A stretch of DNA of 13,087 nt from Bacteroidaceae bacterium. GTDB taxonomy: Bacteria > Bacteroidota > Bacteroidia > Bacteroidales > Bacteroidaceae. The notes below the pieces were generated by a model. That model was not told where the DNA came from. It was given only the letters and a program-made list of their open reading frames with translations, and did no database searches. Shown here piece after piece: positions 1 to 7,100 of this stretch. A program made the translations under genes and the position numbers. Each line of letters begins with the position of its first letter. Positions within the stretch are counted from its first letter, which is position 1. The DNA lies in contig JAFYYO010000416.1 of NCBI GenBank assembly GCA_017557475.1, positions 1 through 13,087 on the forward strand, written 5' to 3'.

Positions 1-1221
1 CCTGTAGATGCTCTTGCGAAGGGGACTCTCCTGATTGCTTGCAAAGTAGGTTGTACCCGTCTTGCTATCGTAGCCATAGAAGTTCTTCACCTCATAATCC
101 CCACTCGTAAGCTGGCGTCGAAGCGTTCCGTTTAAGTCATAAAGATATAGGTGCTTATATCCACTTCGTTCACTCATTAGCACAAATCCGCCAGGAATGA
201 CTTTGAAGCTCGTCACGCTTTCTTCAGGCACATAACATTCAGCCTGTTCGCGAACGATAACGCGGCACTCTGTACTGCGAGGATTGGCCAGATAGATGTC
301 AAGTTGGTCTTGATGACGATTGAGGGTAAGAATAAGCAACTTCTCTGCATCGTCGGTAAAGAAGATGCGAGGAATGTAGCCGTCTGAAGGGATGGGAAGT
401 TGCATCTGGCGGATAACGCGACTCTTGATGTCGAAGCTATGCACGCTAACCGTACTGTTGCGAGCACCTGCGATGGGATATTTGTAGTTGTAGGAGCCTG
501 GATACTGCGCGTATTCCGTCTTCACAGGACTCATGCCTTTGTACCAAGGGAAGCTGAACATCGGCACTTCCGATTCGTCGTATCGAATCCAGGCAATCAT
601 CGTATTGTCGGCATTAAAGTCGAAAGCACGGGCAAACGAGAACTCCTCTTCGTTCACCCAATCAGGCTTGCCGTTGATAATCTTGTTGAACTCGCCGTCC
701 TTCGTGATTTGGCTCTCGCTATTGTTGAACAGGAGTTTGACGAGGAAGAGATTGCCTTCGCGAACAAAAGCCACCATCGTGCCGTCCCTGCTCCACAAAG
801 GCTGCTCCTGCGGGCCGCCTTCGCTAAGGTGAGCAAGCGTGCGATTCTTTACATTATATATATAATACTCAGCCGTCTTGCTATGGCGATAGATGCTCTT
901 CGTCTCGGTCTGAACAAGGATATTCTTCTCGTCAGGACTCATCTGATAGCCGTCGATGTGGTTAATCTTGACACGGTTCTTGATGTTGTCCACATCGAAA
1001 AGCACCTCCGTTTGCTCGCCTGTACGGAAGCTGTGGCGCACGATCTGCTTGCCTCCAGGAGCAAGTTGGCTGTAGCTCTCGCCATCGAGCAAAGGTGTTA
1101 CGCCAGAGATGCTTCTCTGCGAATAAACGCCACCAGTAAGGTTGTTCAAAGTCAACTTGTCTGCTGCTTTCAAGCAGAAGATGGCACAAACGAGTACCAA
1201 GAATGTTATGATTCGTCTCAT
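1..1221 (-). CDS. dpp4: Dipeptidyl peptidase IV (S9B family), N-terminal part, cut by window edge
   Basis: Secreted serine exopeptidase that removes Xaa-Pro dipeptides from peptide N-termini. The frame runs from ATG at 1221 to base 1 without a stop (407 residues), so the C-terminal alpha/beta-hydrolase domain with the catalytic Ser-Asp-His, roughly 320 residues in the family, lies outside. What is seen is a signal peptide (MRRIITFLVLVCAIFCLKAA, residues 1-20) and then the beta-propeller domain. DWVNEEEF at about residues 188-195 matches the DWVYEEEF motif whose two Glu bind the substrate amino terminus in human and P. gingivalis DPP IV. ESIYRHS-like, AFVREGNLF, DGYIPRIFFTD and LTLNRHQ stretches also follow the P. 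gingivalis enzyme as I remember it. The gene is divergent from nhaA, with its own TATCTTTG box 25 bp upstream. A prolyl tripeptidyl peptidase of the same family is possible, but the similarity favours DPP IV. Confidence 0.92.
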   Translation of the reverse strand, partial: MRRIITFLVLVCAIFCLKAADKLTLNNLTGGVYSQRSISGVTPLLDGESYSQLAPGGKQIVRHSFRTGEQTEVLFDVDNIKNRVKINHIDGYQMSPDEKNILVQTETKSIYRHSKTAEYYIYNVKNRTLAHLSEGGPQEQPLWSRDGTMVAFVREGNLFLVKLLFNNSESQITKDGEFNKIINGKPDWVNEEEFSFARAFDFNADNTMIAWIRYDESEVPMFSFPWYKGMSPVKTEYAQYPGSYNYKYPIAGARNSTVSVHSFDIKSRVIRQMQLPIPSDGYIPRIFFTDDAEKLLILTLNRHQDQLDIYLANPRSTECRVIVREQAECYVPEESVTSFKVIPGGFVLMSERSGYKHLYLYDLNGTLRRQLTSGDYEVKNFYGYDSKTGTTYFASNQESPLRKSIYR

Positions 1222-1245
1222 CGTTCAAATGATTATTTTTCGACG

Positions 1246-1253
1246 CAAAGATA
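1246..1253 (-). promoter_or_regulatory. Bacteroidetes -7 box of the dpp4 promoter
   Basis: Read on the minus strand this is TATCTTTG, a perfect match to the Bacteroidetes primary sigma -7 consensus TAnnTTTG. It ends 24 bp before the dpp4 ATG, implying a leader under 20 nt. I see no convincing -33 TTTG at the usual spacing, as the upstream sequence is A/T rich. Confidence 0.6.
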
Positions 1254-1260
1254 CAAAGAA

Positions 1261-1294
1261 AATAAGAATTAAGAGTTATGAATTAAGAATTATT
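1261..1294. repeat. AATTAAGAATTA-type low-complexity tract
   Basis: A short A/T-rich tract made of imperfect copies of AAGAATTA / GAATTAAG sits between the two divergent promoters of dpp4 and nhaA. It covers the region where the -33 elements of both promoters should lie. Similar tracts are common between Bacteroidales genes; no specific role can be assigned. Confidence 0.45.
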
Positions 1295-1297
1295 TCG

Positions 1298-1305
1298 TAT
1301 CTTTG
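1298..1305 (+). promoter_or_regulatory. Bacteroidetes -7 box of the nhaA promoter
   Basis: TATCTTTG matches TAnnTTTG and ends 25 bp before the nhaA ATG. It is the same octamer, at nearly the same distance from its start codon, as the dpp4 promoter on the other strand. No clear -33 box is seen. Confidence 0.6.
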
Positions 1306-1330
1306 CAGAGGAATTTAACAAAGAATAGAA

Positions 1331-2677
1331 ATGGAGAATAATTATCCGTTTATAAGTATGCTTCGTAAGTACGTGAGCAGCAGCGTACTTCTGGTCATAG
1401 CCACAATAGCAGCACTCATCATAGCCAACAGTCCTTGGGGTGACCTGTACCGAAAGTTCTGGGAACTGCCTGTAGGCGTTAGCATTGGCGGCTTTAACTT
1501 CTTCAGTCATAATGGACATGCGATGCCTTTGGGAGAGTTCATTAACGACTTCCTGATGGCCATCTTCTTCCTTACGGTCGGACTTGAGATAAAGCGAGAA
1601 GTGCTTTGTGGAGAGTTGTCGAGCATGAAGAAAGCCCTTGCACCAGTCATCGGAGCTTGTGGAGGCATGCTGCTTCCCGTGATTGTCTTCTTCCTCGTAT
1701 GTCCCAACAATCCCGTTATGGAGCGAGGAATGGCGATACCGATGGCAACAGATATTGCGTTCTCGCTGGGTTGCCTGAGCATCTTCAGCAAACGTTGCCC
1801 GATAGGTTTGAAGATATTCCTTGCAGCCCTCGCAGTTGCCGACGACCTTGGAGGCATTATCGTCATCGCAATCCGTTATACAGAGCACTTGAACTACTGG
1901 TACTTGCTTGCTTCAGCAGTTACCGTTGCGGTACTTTGTCTCGGTAATTGGCGAGGCATTCGCACAAAGGCGTTCTATCTCAACACGGGTCTCATTCTGT
2001 GGTTCTTCATGCTTGGAAGCGGCATTCATGCCACCATCGCAGGCGTGATACTTGCCTTCTGCATTCCAGCCAATGTTCCGAGGGGCACGAAGTTCTATCT
2101 GGAACGCATCCGTCACATGGTAGAGCACTTCCCCGAGACGGAAGTCAAACCCGAAGACCGCAACAAGCCAGTCGTGCTCTCCGATGAAGAGATTGCCATG
2201 CTCAAGAGCGTAGAGTCTGCCAGCGACCATCTCGTCAGCCCGCTTCAAGATATGGAGGACGTGCTGAAAATGCCCGTCAACTACCACATCATCCCGCTTT
2301 TTGCCTTTGCAAATGCAGGCGTGAACCTCGCAGGCATGAGCCTGATGAGCCTCTTCTCGGGAGTAGGTCTTGCAGTCTTCTTGGGCTTGCTGATTGGCAA
2401 GTTCTGTGGCGTATTGAGTTTCTCGTGGATCGGCATCAAGCTTGGCCTCATGCAAATGCCAGAGAATGCCAACTGGAAGTCCTTTGCAGGCGTATGTATG
2501 CTTTGCGGAATCGGCTTCACGGTAAGCATGTTCATGGCAGCCTTGAGCTATCCGTCAGCCGAGCATGCCGACCTCCTGAACGACGCCAAGCTCGGCATCC
2601 TTTGCGGCACGATTGCAAGTGCCATAGTGGGTTGCGTGATGCTCCACTTCTTCCTGCCAAAAGAAGCAGAAGAATAA
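1331..2677 (+). CDS. nhaA: Na+/H+ antiporter NhaA
   Basis: Inner-membrane electrogenic antiporter exporting Na+ in exchange for protons, for sodium and pH homeostasis. At 448 residues it is longer than the 388-residue E. coli protein. Family signatures in order: NSPWGDLY near residue 34; GLEIKREV near 84; MATDIAFSLG with Asp141 (E. coli Asp133); AVADDLGG with Asp171 and Asp172 (E. coli Asp163/Asp164, the ion-binding pair); PLFAFANAGV near 324; LLIGK with Lys357 (E. coli Lys300); and CGIGFTVSMF. All essential residues are present. Most of the extra length is a charged segment at about residues 250-312, between two membrane segments, rich in Glu, Asp and Lys; inserts here occur in other Bacteroidetes NhaA proteins. 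The ATG at 1331 follows the promoter closely and the N-terminus resembles the family. Probably monocistronic: a repeat array begins inside its stop codon. Confidence 0.95.
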   Translation: MENNYPFISMLRKYVSSSVLLVIATIAALIIANSPWGDLYRKFWELPVGVSIGGFNFFSHNGHAMPLGEFINDFLMAIFFLTVGLEIKREVLCGELSSMKKALAPVIGACGGMLLPVIVFFLVCPNNPVMERGMAIPMATDIAFSLGCLSIFSKRCPIGLKIFLAALAVADDLGGIIVIAIRYTEHLNYWYLLASAVTVAVLCLGNWRGIRTKAFYLNTGLILWFFMLGSGIHATIAGVILAFCIPANVPRGTKFYLERIRHMVEHFPETEVKPEDRNKPVVLSDEEIAMLKSVESASDHLVSPLQDMEDVLKMPVNYHIIPLFAFANAGVNLAGMSLMSLFSGVGLAVFLGLLIGKFCGVLSFSWIGIKLGLMQMPENANWKSFAGVCMLCGIGFTVSMFMAALSYPSAEHADLLNDAKLGILCGTIASAIVGCVMLHFFLPKEAEE

Positions 2678-2828
2678 GCACAGTTAAATTCCAAACTTCA
2701 CGTGGCTAAATTGCAAACATAACGTGTTACGTTTGCAATCATAACGTGGAGTGTTTGCCGATGCTCCACGGAGTATTTGCGTTTACTCCATGGAGCATTT
2801 GATTTCTCTCCTAGAGGAAGAATTTTGG
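2675..2828. repeat. 22-bp-period palindromic repeat array, copy 1 (about 7 units)
   Basis: Units start at 2675, 2697, 2719, 2741, 2763, 2785 and 2807, exactly 22 bp apart; the first and last are degenerate. The typical unit is a 12-bp near-palindrome ATAACGTGTTAT followed by the 10-bp palindrome GTTTGCAAAC. The TTTGC part is fairly constant, while the arms change along the array from ATAAC/GTTAC to CTCC/GGAG, with a hybrid unit (ATAACGTGGAGT) at the switch. The arms bordering each TTTGC spacer remain complementary, for example GGAGT...ACTCC around 2771-2790. The array begins in the nhaA stop codon and could form hairpins in the mRNA 3' end. No coding potential is supported. Confidence 0.8.
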
Positions 2829-2846
2829 CAAAACTTTTTTCGCAAA
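2823..2846 (+). repeat. Leader element L1 before cassette A
   Basis: A/T-rich segment of the form TTTTGnnAAAACTTTTTTCG + CAAA. Close relatives occur at 3000-3019 (before cassette B) and, less well conserved, at 3158-3177 (after cassette B), all in the same orientation, so the layout is L1-A-L2-B-L3. Confidence 0.6.
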
Positions 2847-2848
2847 GA

Positions 2849-2998
2849 ACTCTACACTCTACACCGACCTATCATAATCAACTGATTCTCAACACGTGGC
2901 ATGGGTGTAGAGGCTCTACATCACTCTACACCAACTCTACACCGCCATATTCTTTTGTATATCAAAGCCTTAAGTGGTATCGATGTAGAGTGCAGAGT
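2849..2998. repeat. Inverted-repeat cassette A (CTCTACACC word)
   Basis: A 150-bp non-coding element with imperfect 19-bp terminal inverted repeats at 2849-2867 and 2980-2998 (17 of 19 positions match). Its interior holds further copies of the same word in both orientations: GGTGTAGAG at 2904-2912, CTCTACA at 2914-2920, and CTCTACACC at 2924-2932 and 2935-2943. The first and third form a perfect 9-bp inverted repeat, and the second can pair with the first to give a tighter hairpin. No transposase, promoter or ORF of note. Confidence 0.75.
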
Positions 2999-2999
2999 A

Positions 3000-3019
3000 T
3001 TTTGAAAACTTTTCGCAAA
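3000..3019 (+). repeat. Leader element L2 before cassette B
   Basis: TTTTGAAAACTTTTCGCAAA is closely related to L1 (2823-2846) after gaps. It directly abuts the left terminal repeat of cassette B, just as L1 nearly abuts that of cassette A. Confidence 0.6.
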
Positions 3020-3158
3020 ACACTCGTCACTCATCAAAGTCATTGATAATAAGGACGTAACCCCCTGATGAGTATATGATGAGTCATCAAGCACTCATCA
3101 GGGTGTATCATATTGATAGTCTTTGTATTAAGTGCCCAACCTGACGAGTGATGAGTGT
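3020..3158. repeat. Inverted-repeat cassette B (ACTCATCA word)
   Basis: A 139-bp non-coding element with the same plan as cassette A but a different word. Terminal inverted repeats lie at 3020-3036 and 3142-3158 (15 of 17 match), each a doubled CACTCRTCA-like word. Inside are a perfect 11-bp inverted repeat, CCCTGATGAGT at 3063-3073 with its complement at 3093-3103, and within that the palindrome TGATGAGTCATCA at 3077-3089. It can fold into a cruciform or nested hairpin. Confidence 0.75.
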
Positions 3159-3177
3159 TTTTGATTTTTCTCGCAAA
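3158..3177 (+). repeat. Leader element L3, degenerate
   Basis: TTTTTGATTTTTCTCGCAAA, followed by CAAAAAAAC, resembles L1 and L2 but is followed by no further cassette. It may mark the end of the composite repeat region or a lost third cassette. It overlaps cassette B by one base. Confidence 0.4.
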
Positions 3178-3209
3178 CAAAAAAACTTCATTCTTCTTGC
3201 TAATTTTCA

Positions 3210-3236
3210 CCTTTCAATTTTCAATTATCAATTAAA
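3210..3236. repeat. TTTTCAATTTTCAATTATCAATT tract upstream of the TA pair
   Basis: Short A/T-rich direct repeat of a TTTCAAT word just upstream of the toxin-antitoxin promoter. A similar tract of the same word and orientation lies just downstream of the pair at 3817-3839. Confidence 0.45.
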
Positions 3237-3241
3237 ATTCG

Positions 3242-3249
3242 TAACTTTG
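3242..3249 (+). promoter_or_regulatory. Bacteroidetes -7 box of the toxin-antitoxin promoter
   Basis: TAACTTTG fits TAnnTTTG and lies 29 bp before the antitoxin start. No clear -33 element is seen in the A/T-rich repeat directly upstream. Type II antitoxins commonly repress their own promoter, so this region is the likely operator, but no defined operator palindrome is evident. Confidence 0.55.
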
Positions 3250-3278
3250 CAACGAGAATAATAGTAAATGAGAAGATT

Positions 3279-3524
3279 ATGACTGCATTACAATTGAATG
3301 CCGAACTATATCGTGCTATGGGGGTGATTGCTGATGACGAGACCCTGATGGCAAAGGTTCTGAAGTACGTGAAACGTCTTGCCGCAAAGAAGGAAGACCC
3401 CACTCTGATGACCAAAGAGGAGTTCTTCGCAAAGGTGGATAAATCCAAGGCTCAGTACGAACGCGGAGAATATACCCGTTTCTCAAACGAGAAAGAAATG
3501 GTGGACTGGTTAAACAGCCTGTAA
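3279..3524 (+). CDS. Type II antitoxin partner of a YoeB/Txe-type toxin
   Basis: An 81-residue protein directly upstream of a YoeB-like toxin, presumed to bind and neutralise it and to repress the operon. The N-terminal part (MTALQLNAELYRAMGVIADD) looks like the short beta strand and helices of a DNA-binding or dimerisation module. A basic helix follows (LKYVKRLAAKK, about residues 28-38). The C-terminal half (MTKEEFFAKVDKSKAQYERG, then FSNEKEMVDWLNSL) is charged and probably wraps the toxin. I know this type as a common Bacteroides/Prevotella antitoxin in front of Txe/YoeB toxins; it does not look like classical YefM. An ATG 11 bases upstream (3268) meets a stop after four codons, so 3279 is the only sensible start. 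The toxin gene begins 5 bp after its stop. Confidence 0.85.
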   Translation: MTALQLNAELYRAMGVIADDETLMAKVLKYVKRLAAKKEDPTLMTKEEFFAKVDKSKAQYERGEYTRFSNEKEMVDWLNSL

Positions 3525-3529
3525 GTAAT

Positions 3530-3802
3530 ATGTACGACATCGTTTATACTGAAGAAGCCAAGCAAGGACTTGCATGGCTAAGAAGAGATGAGCCAAAAGC
3601 ACATGCAAAGGCTGTAAGACTCTTGCAGGAAGTTATGCATCATCCTCGTACAGGCACAGGTAAGCCTGAACAGTTGACTGGCGAACGAGCTGGTCAATGG
3701 AGCCGCCGCATCACCAAGAAGCATCGTCTTGTCTATGAAATTCACGAGACAGAAGTAGTTGTCCTCGTCCTCACAGCCTACGGACACTACAACGACAAAT
3801 AA
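3530..3802 (+). CDS. yoeB: YoeB/Txe-family mRNA interferase toxin
   Basis: A 90-residue ribosome-dependent endoribonuclease of the RelE superfamily that cleaves translated mRNA at the A site. The YoeB hallmarks are in order: W-L near residue 16, GKPEQL at 44-49, WSRRI at 57-61, KKHRLVYEI at 63-71 and the terminal GHY at 85-87. By alignment with E. coli YoeB, the catalytic residues Glu46, Arg65 and His83 correspond to Glu47, Arg66 and His86, all present, so the toxin looks intact. Length matches the family (84-90). It is translated 5 bp after the antitoxin stop, so the two are almost certainly one operon with coupled translation. The pair sits between a repeat region and a structured-RNA candidate, a typical accessory position. 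Confidence 0.93.
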   Translation: MYDIVYTEEAKQGLAWLRRDEPKAHAKAVRLLQEVMHHPRTGTGKPEQLTGERAGQWSRRITKKHRLVYEIHETEVVVLVLTAYGHYNDK

Positions 3803-3816
3803 CCATATAATGTTCT

Positions 3817-3839
3817 ATTTTCAATATTCAATTTTCAAT
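3817..3839. repeat. TTTTCAATATTCAATTTTCAAT tract downstream of the TA pair
   Basis: Short direct repeat of a TTTTCAAT word following the toxin stop. It echoes the tract at 3210-3236, so similar words flank the toxin-antitoxin pair on both sides in the same orientation. Confidence 0.4.
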
Positions 3840-3867
3840 GAAATAAAAGTTTAGACATAACATAAAG

Positions 3868-4036
3868 AAGCGTCCGCTTGAATCTTGTTATTCGAAATTC
3901 GCCAAATTTAGATTAACATGCAAGAGTAAAAGTACGGATGCTCACGTCGATTGGCGTGGGCTTTTACTCGGATATAGCATGTTGGGTGTTTGGCGATACC
4001 TCGAATAACGTAGACGAATGAAGTCCACGTTTTTTT
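3868..4036 (+). ncRNA. Candidate structured RNA: long rod hairpin followed by T7
   Basis: A 123-nt rod (3887-4009) is made of five successive helices separated by internal loops. They are GTTATTCGA 3887-3895 with 4001-4009; CGCCAAA 3900-3906 with 3989-3995; AACATGC 3915-3921 with 3977-3983; GAGTAAAAG 3924-3932 with 3961-3969; and GCTCACG 3940-3946 with 3955-3961 (one G-U pair; base 3961 can pair only once). Only a few bases separate the helices on each side. A small hairpin, AAGC/GCTT, lies at 3868-3879, and a run of seven T's ends the region at 4036. The strand is assigned from the T-run. The long rod with unpaired bubbles recalls 6S RNA, but I do not recognise a family. It could instead be a leader of the 4126 gene, or a DNA cruciform. 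No upstream TAnnTTTG promoter box was found. Confidence 0.55.
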
Positions 4037-4060
4037 GTTCTCTATCCCAAGATATCGACT

Positions 4061-4123
4061 CAAAAACTAACAAACTTAAAAACTTATTAACTAACAAACT
4101 AATAAACTCATAAACTTATATAA
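4061..4123. repeat. A/T-rich AAACTNAYAAACT leader tract
   Basis: About 60 bp of imperfect repeats with words such as ACTAACAAACT, TAATAAACTCAT and AAACTTAT, running up to the start codon of the surface-protein gene. Such unstructured A-rich leaders are common before Prevotella genes and probably keep the start site open in the absence of a Shine-Dalgarno sequence. No -7 box was found in it. Confidence 0.5.
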
Positions 4124-4125
4124 CT

Positions 4126-7100
4126 ATGAAGAAACTTATACTTTTTGCTTTGCTTCTGCTTGCAGCAGGCTTGCAATCGATGAAGGCGCAAGAGGCTTAT
4201 GCCTGCTATACTTCGTCAGACATGACGCTGACGTTCTACTACGACAACCTGCGCAGCTCCCGCACGAGCACGACATATGACTTGAACACAGGCTCCAACA
4301 AACCTGGTTGGTACACAGACGGCAATTATGCCAATGTCACCAAGGTAGTCTTTAACTCCTCATTTGCCAATGCCCGCCCGACGAGCACCTACGGCTGGTT
4401 TAATGAAATGGAGAATCTTCAATCCGTCACGGGAATGGCCTACTTAAACACCAGTGAAGTGACCGATATGCAATGGATGTTCTACCTCTGCACGGGTTTG
4501 ACAAGCCTTGACCTGAGTAATTTCAACACGACTAAAGTTACGGATGTGTCTTGTATGTTCTCTTATTGTTACGGCTTGACAAGCCTTGACCTGAGTAATT
4601 TCAACACGGCCAACGTGACCGATATGTTTTGGCTGTTCTTTAATTGCAAAAACCTGAAAACTATATATGTGGGCGACGGCTGGAGCACGGCTGCCGTAAC
4701 GGATTCTGAGTCTATGTTCTTAAACTGCACCAAACTCGTGGGCGGCAGGGGCACGACCTATGATTCCAACCACGTGGACGAGGCTTATGCCCATATCGAC
4801 GGCGGCACAAGCAATCCTGGCTACTTCACTGACATTAATGAGGCCTATGCCTGCTACACGTCTTCGAACACGACGCTGACGTTCTACTACGATAAATACC
4901 GCAGTTCCCGTTCTGGCACGACCTATGATATGCCTTCAGGCAGTTATTTTCCCGCTTGGATCACTGACGACATCAAGGCCAACGCCACCAAAGTGGTGTT
5001 TGACCCGTCGTTTGCTGGATTCCGCCCAACCACAACTTACGGATGGTTTAATGAAATGAAATATCTGCAATCTGTCTCAGGAATGGCCTATTTGAATACC
5101 AACTACGTGACAAGAATGGATTACATGTTTAATGAGTGTTATAGGTTACCGAGTCTTGATTTGAGTAAATTCAATACGGCGAACGTGACCAACATGCAGT
5201 TTATATTCAACTGTTGCTACAGTTTGGTAAGTCTTGACCTAAGCAGCTTCAACACGAAGAAAGTGACTAACATGTATTATATGTTCGGCGCTTGCAACAA
5301 TTTGGAAACTATATATGTAGGAAATGGCTGGAACACGGCTGCTGTGACGGATTCTGAGGACATGTTCTATAACTGCACGAGTTTGGTAGGCGGTCAGGGC
5401 ACGACCTATAATGCCGAACACGTCGATGCAAGCTATGCCCATGTTGACGGCGGCACGATCAACCCGGGCTACTTCACCGCACTGTGTAACTACGACTTTG
5501 AAGTGGACGGCATCTGGTATAAGGACGTGGGCTATGGATGTCTTGCCGTGACCTACAAGGATGAGAACTACTTCAGCTACAGCGGCGATGTGGTGATTCC
5601 GGAATCTGTAACTACAGACGTTTGGTGTTACACCGTTTCCACTATCGGCGAAAGGGCCTTCTATCGTTGCCCGTATTTGCAGAACCTGACCATTCCTGCA
5701 TCGGTTGACCGCATTGAGGTCGAAGCATTCTACGATGCCTTCTTCGATGCAATCAACTCCACCGTTACCTGCCTGGCTCAGACACCGCCCTCGATATCGC
5801 CCATGTCCTTCGACTATGCCATTGAGAGCATGACGCTCTATGTACCTGTCGGAACGATGACTGCTTATCGAAGTCACTCCGTATGGGGACAGTTTGCCAG
5901 CATTGTTGAACTGCCCTATAGTTTCGTAGTGAACGGCATCTACTACAAGATAACAGGCGATGGCACGGTGAGCGTCACTTATCGGGATGCAAACTACAAC
6001 TGCTACAGCGGCAACGTCGTCATTCCTGCAACTGTAAAGTCTGACGGCGTGACCTATACGGTAACGGCAATTGAAGCATCTGCCTTCTTTAACTGCGCAA
6101 ACCTGACCGACGTGACAATACCCGAGACGGTAACGCAGATTGGCTTCAACGCCTTCCAAGGCTGCACGGCACTGGAGGAGGGCAACATCACCTGTCTCGC
6201 CACCACGCCGCCCACCATACAAAGCAACACGTTTGGCACATGGCACTACAAGGGTGCCAGCCTCTACGTGCCCTACGGCTGCTATGATGCCTATGCCTCG
6301 GCAAACTATTGGAAGAACTTCAGCGACATCTACGAACTCGAAGAATTCATTGAGTACAGCCTCTGGATTGCCGGCACGCGGGTAACATCTTGGAACAAAG
6401 GCAATGTGCTTGGCGACGGCCATGTATCGTACGACGCAGGCACGAATACCTTGACTCTCAATGGTGCCGACATCAGCAGCGAGTCGGACTACGGCATAAA
6501 GTCGCAATTGGCAGGCCTGAACATAAACGTGCAGGGACAGAACACCGTTACTGCGGTCAGTGAAGACGGCATCTATCTGCATGCGACAGGCACAGCCACC
6601 ATCTACGGCAGCGGCTCTCTGACTGTCAGCACGCAGGACGGAGTCGGCATACATGCTTATCAGAACCTTGTGCTTAAGGATGGCGTAAAAGTGACCGTGA
6701 ACAGCAAGAGTTCTTACGGCGTGCGAGGCACGAAGCTGAAGCGCACGAGTCCTCTCCCGACACTGACCATGCAGGGACAGGAGACGATGTTGACGGCCAA
6801 GGGCGGTAACACCAGCAGCTCTGTGGCTTTCTTCCATGCCTTGACCCTGAGCGACGGTCTCGAAATCCTTGAACCCGAGGGCGCAGAGTTCCTGGAGGAT
6901 GTCGGCATCGTGAACAGCGGCGGCACCGTCGCGACGTTCTCAAAGGTCGTCATCGGCTATCCCGCTCTTCTCGAACCGGAAGCCTATGCCTGCTACACAG
7001 AGGAAAACACAACGCTGACGTTCTACTATGACACGGAGCGCAGCAGCCGAACAGGCACAACCTATGACCTGAATACAAGTAATGATATTCCCGCCTGGTA

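Noticed and set aside
400..1272. 290-codon open frame on the plus strand
   Set aside because: Antisense to the clearly recognised DPP IV frame; no family resemblance and composition typical of a shadow frame.
1283..1888. 201-codon open frame on the minus strand
   Set aside because: Antisense to nhaA; Cys/His-rich shadow translation without a plausible start context.
2675..2828. CRISPR array
   Set aside because: The 22-bp period leaves no room for a normal repeat plus spacer, the changing parts are self-complementary arms rather than unique spacers, and no cas gene is present.
2777..3046. 89-codon open frame on the plus strand across the repeats
   Set aside because: It spans the 22-bp array and cassette A, so its translation is only repeat sequence; no promoter or ribosome-binding context.
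2849..3158. Insertion sequences or MITEs with known transposase ends
   Set aside because: Terminal inverted repeats exist, but no target-site duplication could be made out and no transposase gene is in the window; kept as unclassified cassettes.
3887..4009. Integron attC site
   Set aside because: The hairpin ends read GTTATTCGA...TCGAATAAC, the opposite of the RYYYAAC...GTTRRRY core arrangement, and there is no cassette array or integrase.
5239..6837. 532-codon open frame on the minus strand
   Set aside because: It lies wholly inside the surface-protein gene, has no recognisable domains or signal peptide and reads as the antisense of a biased repeat sequence.
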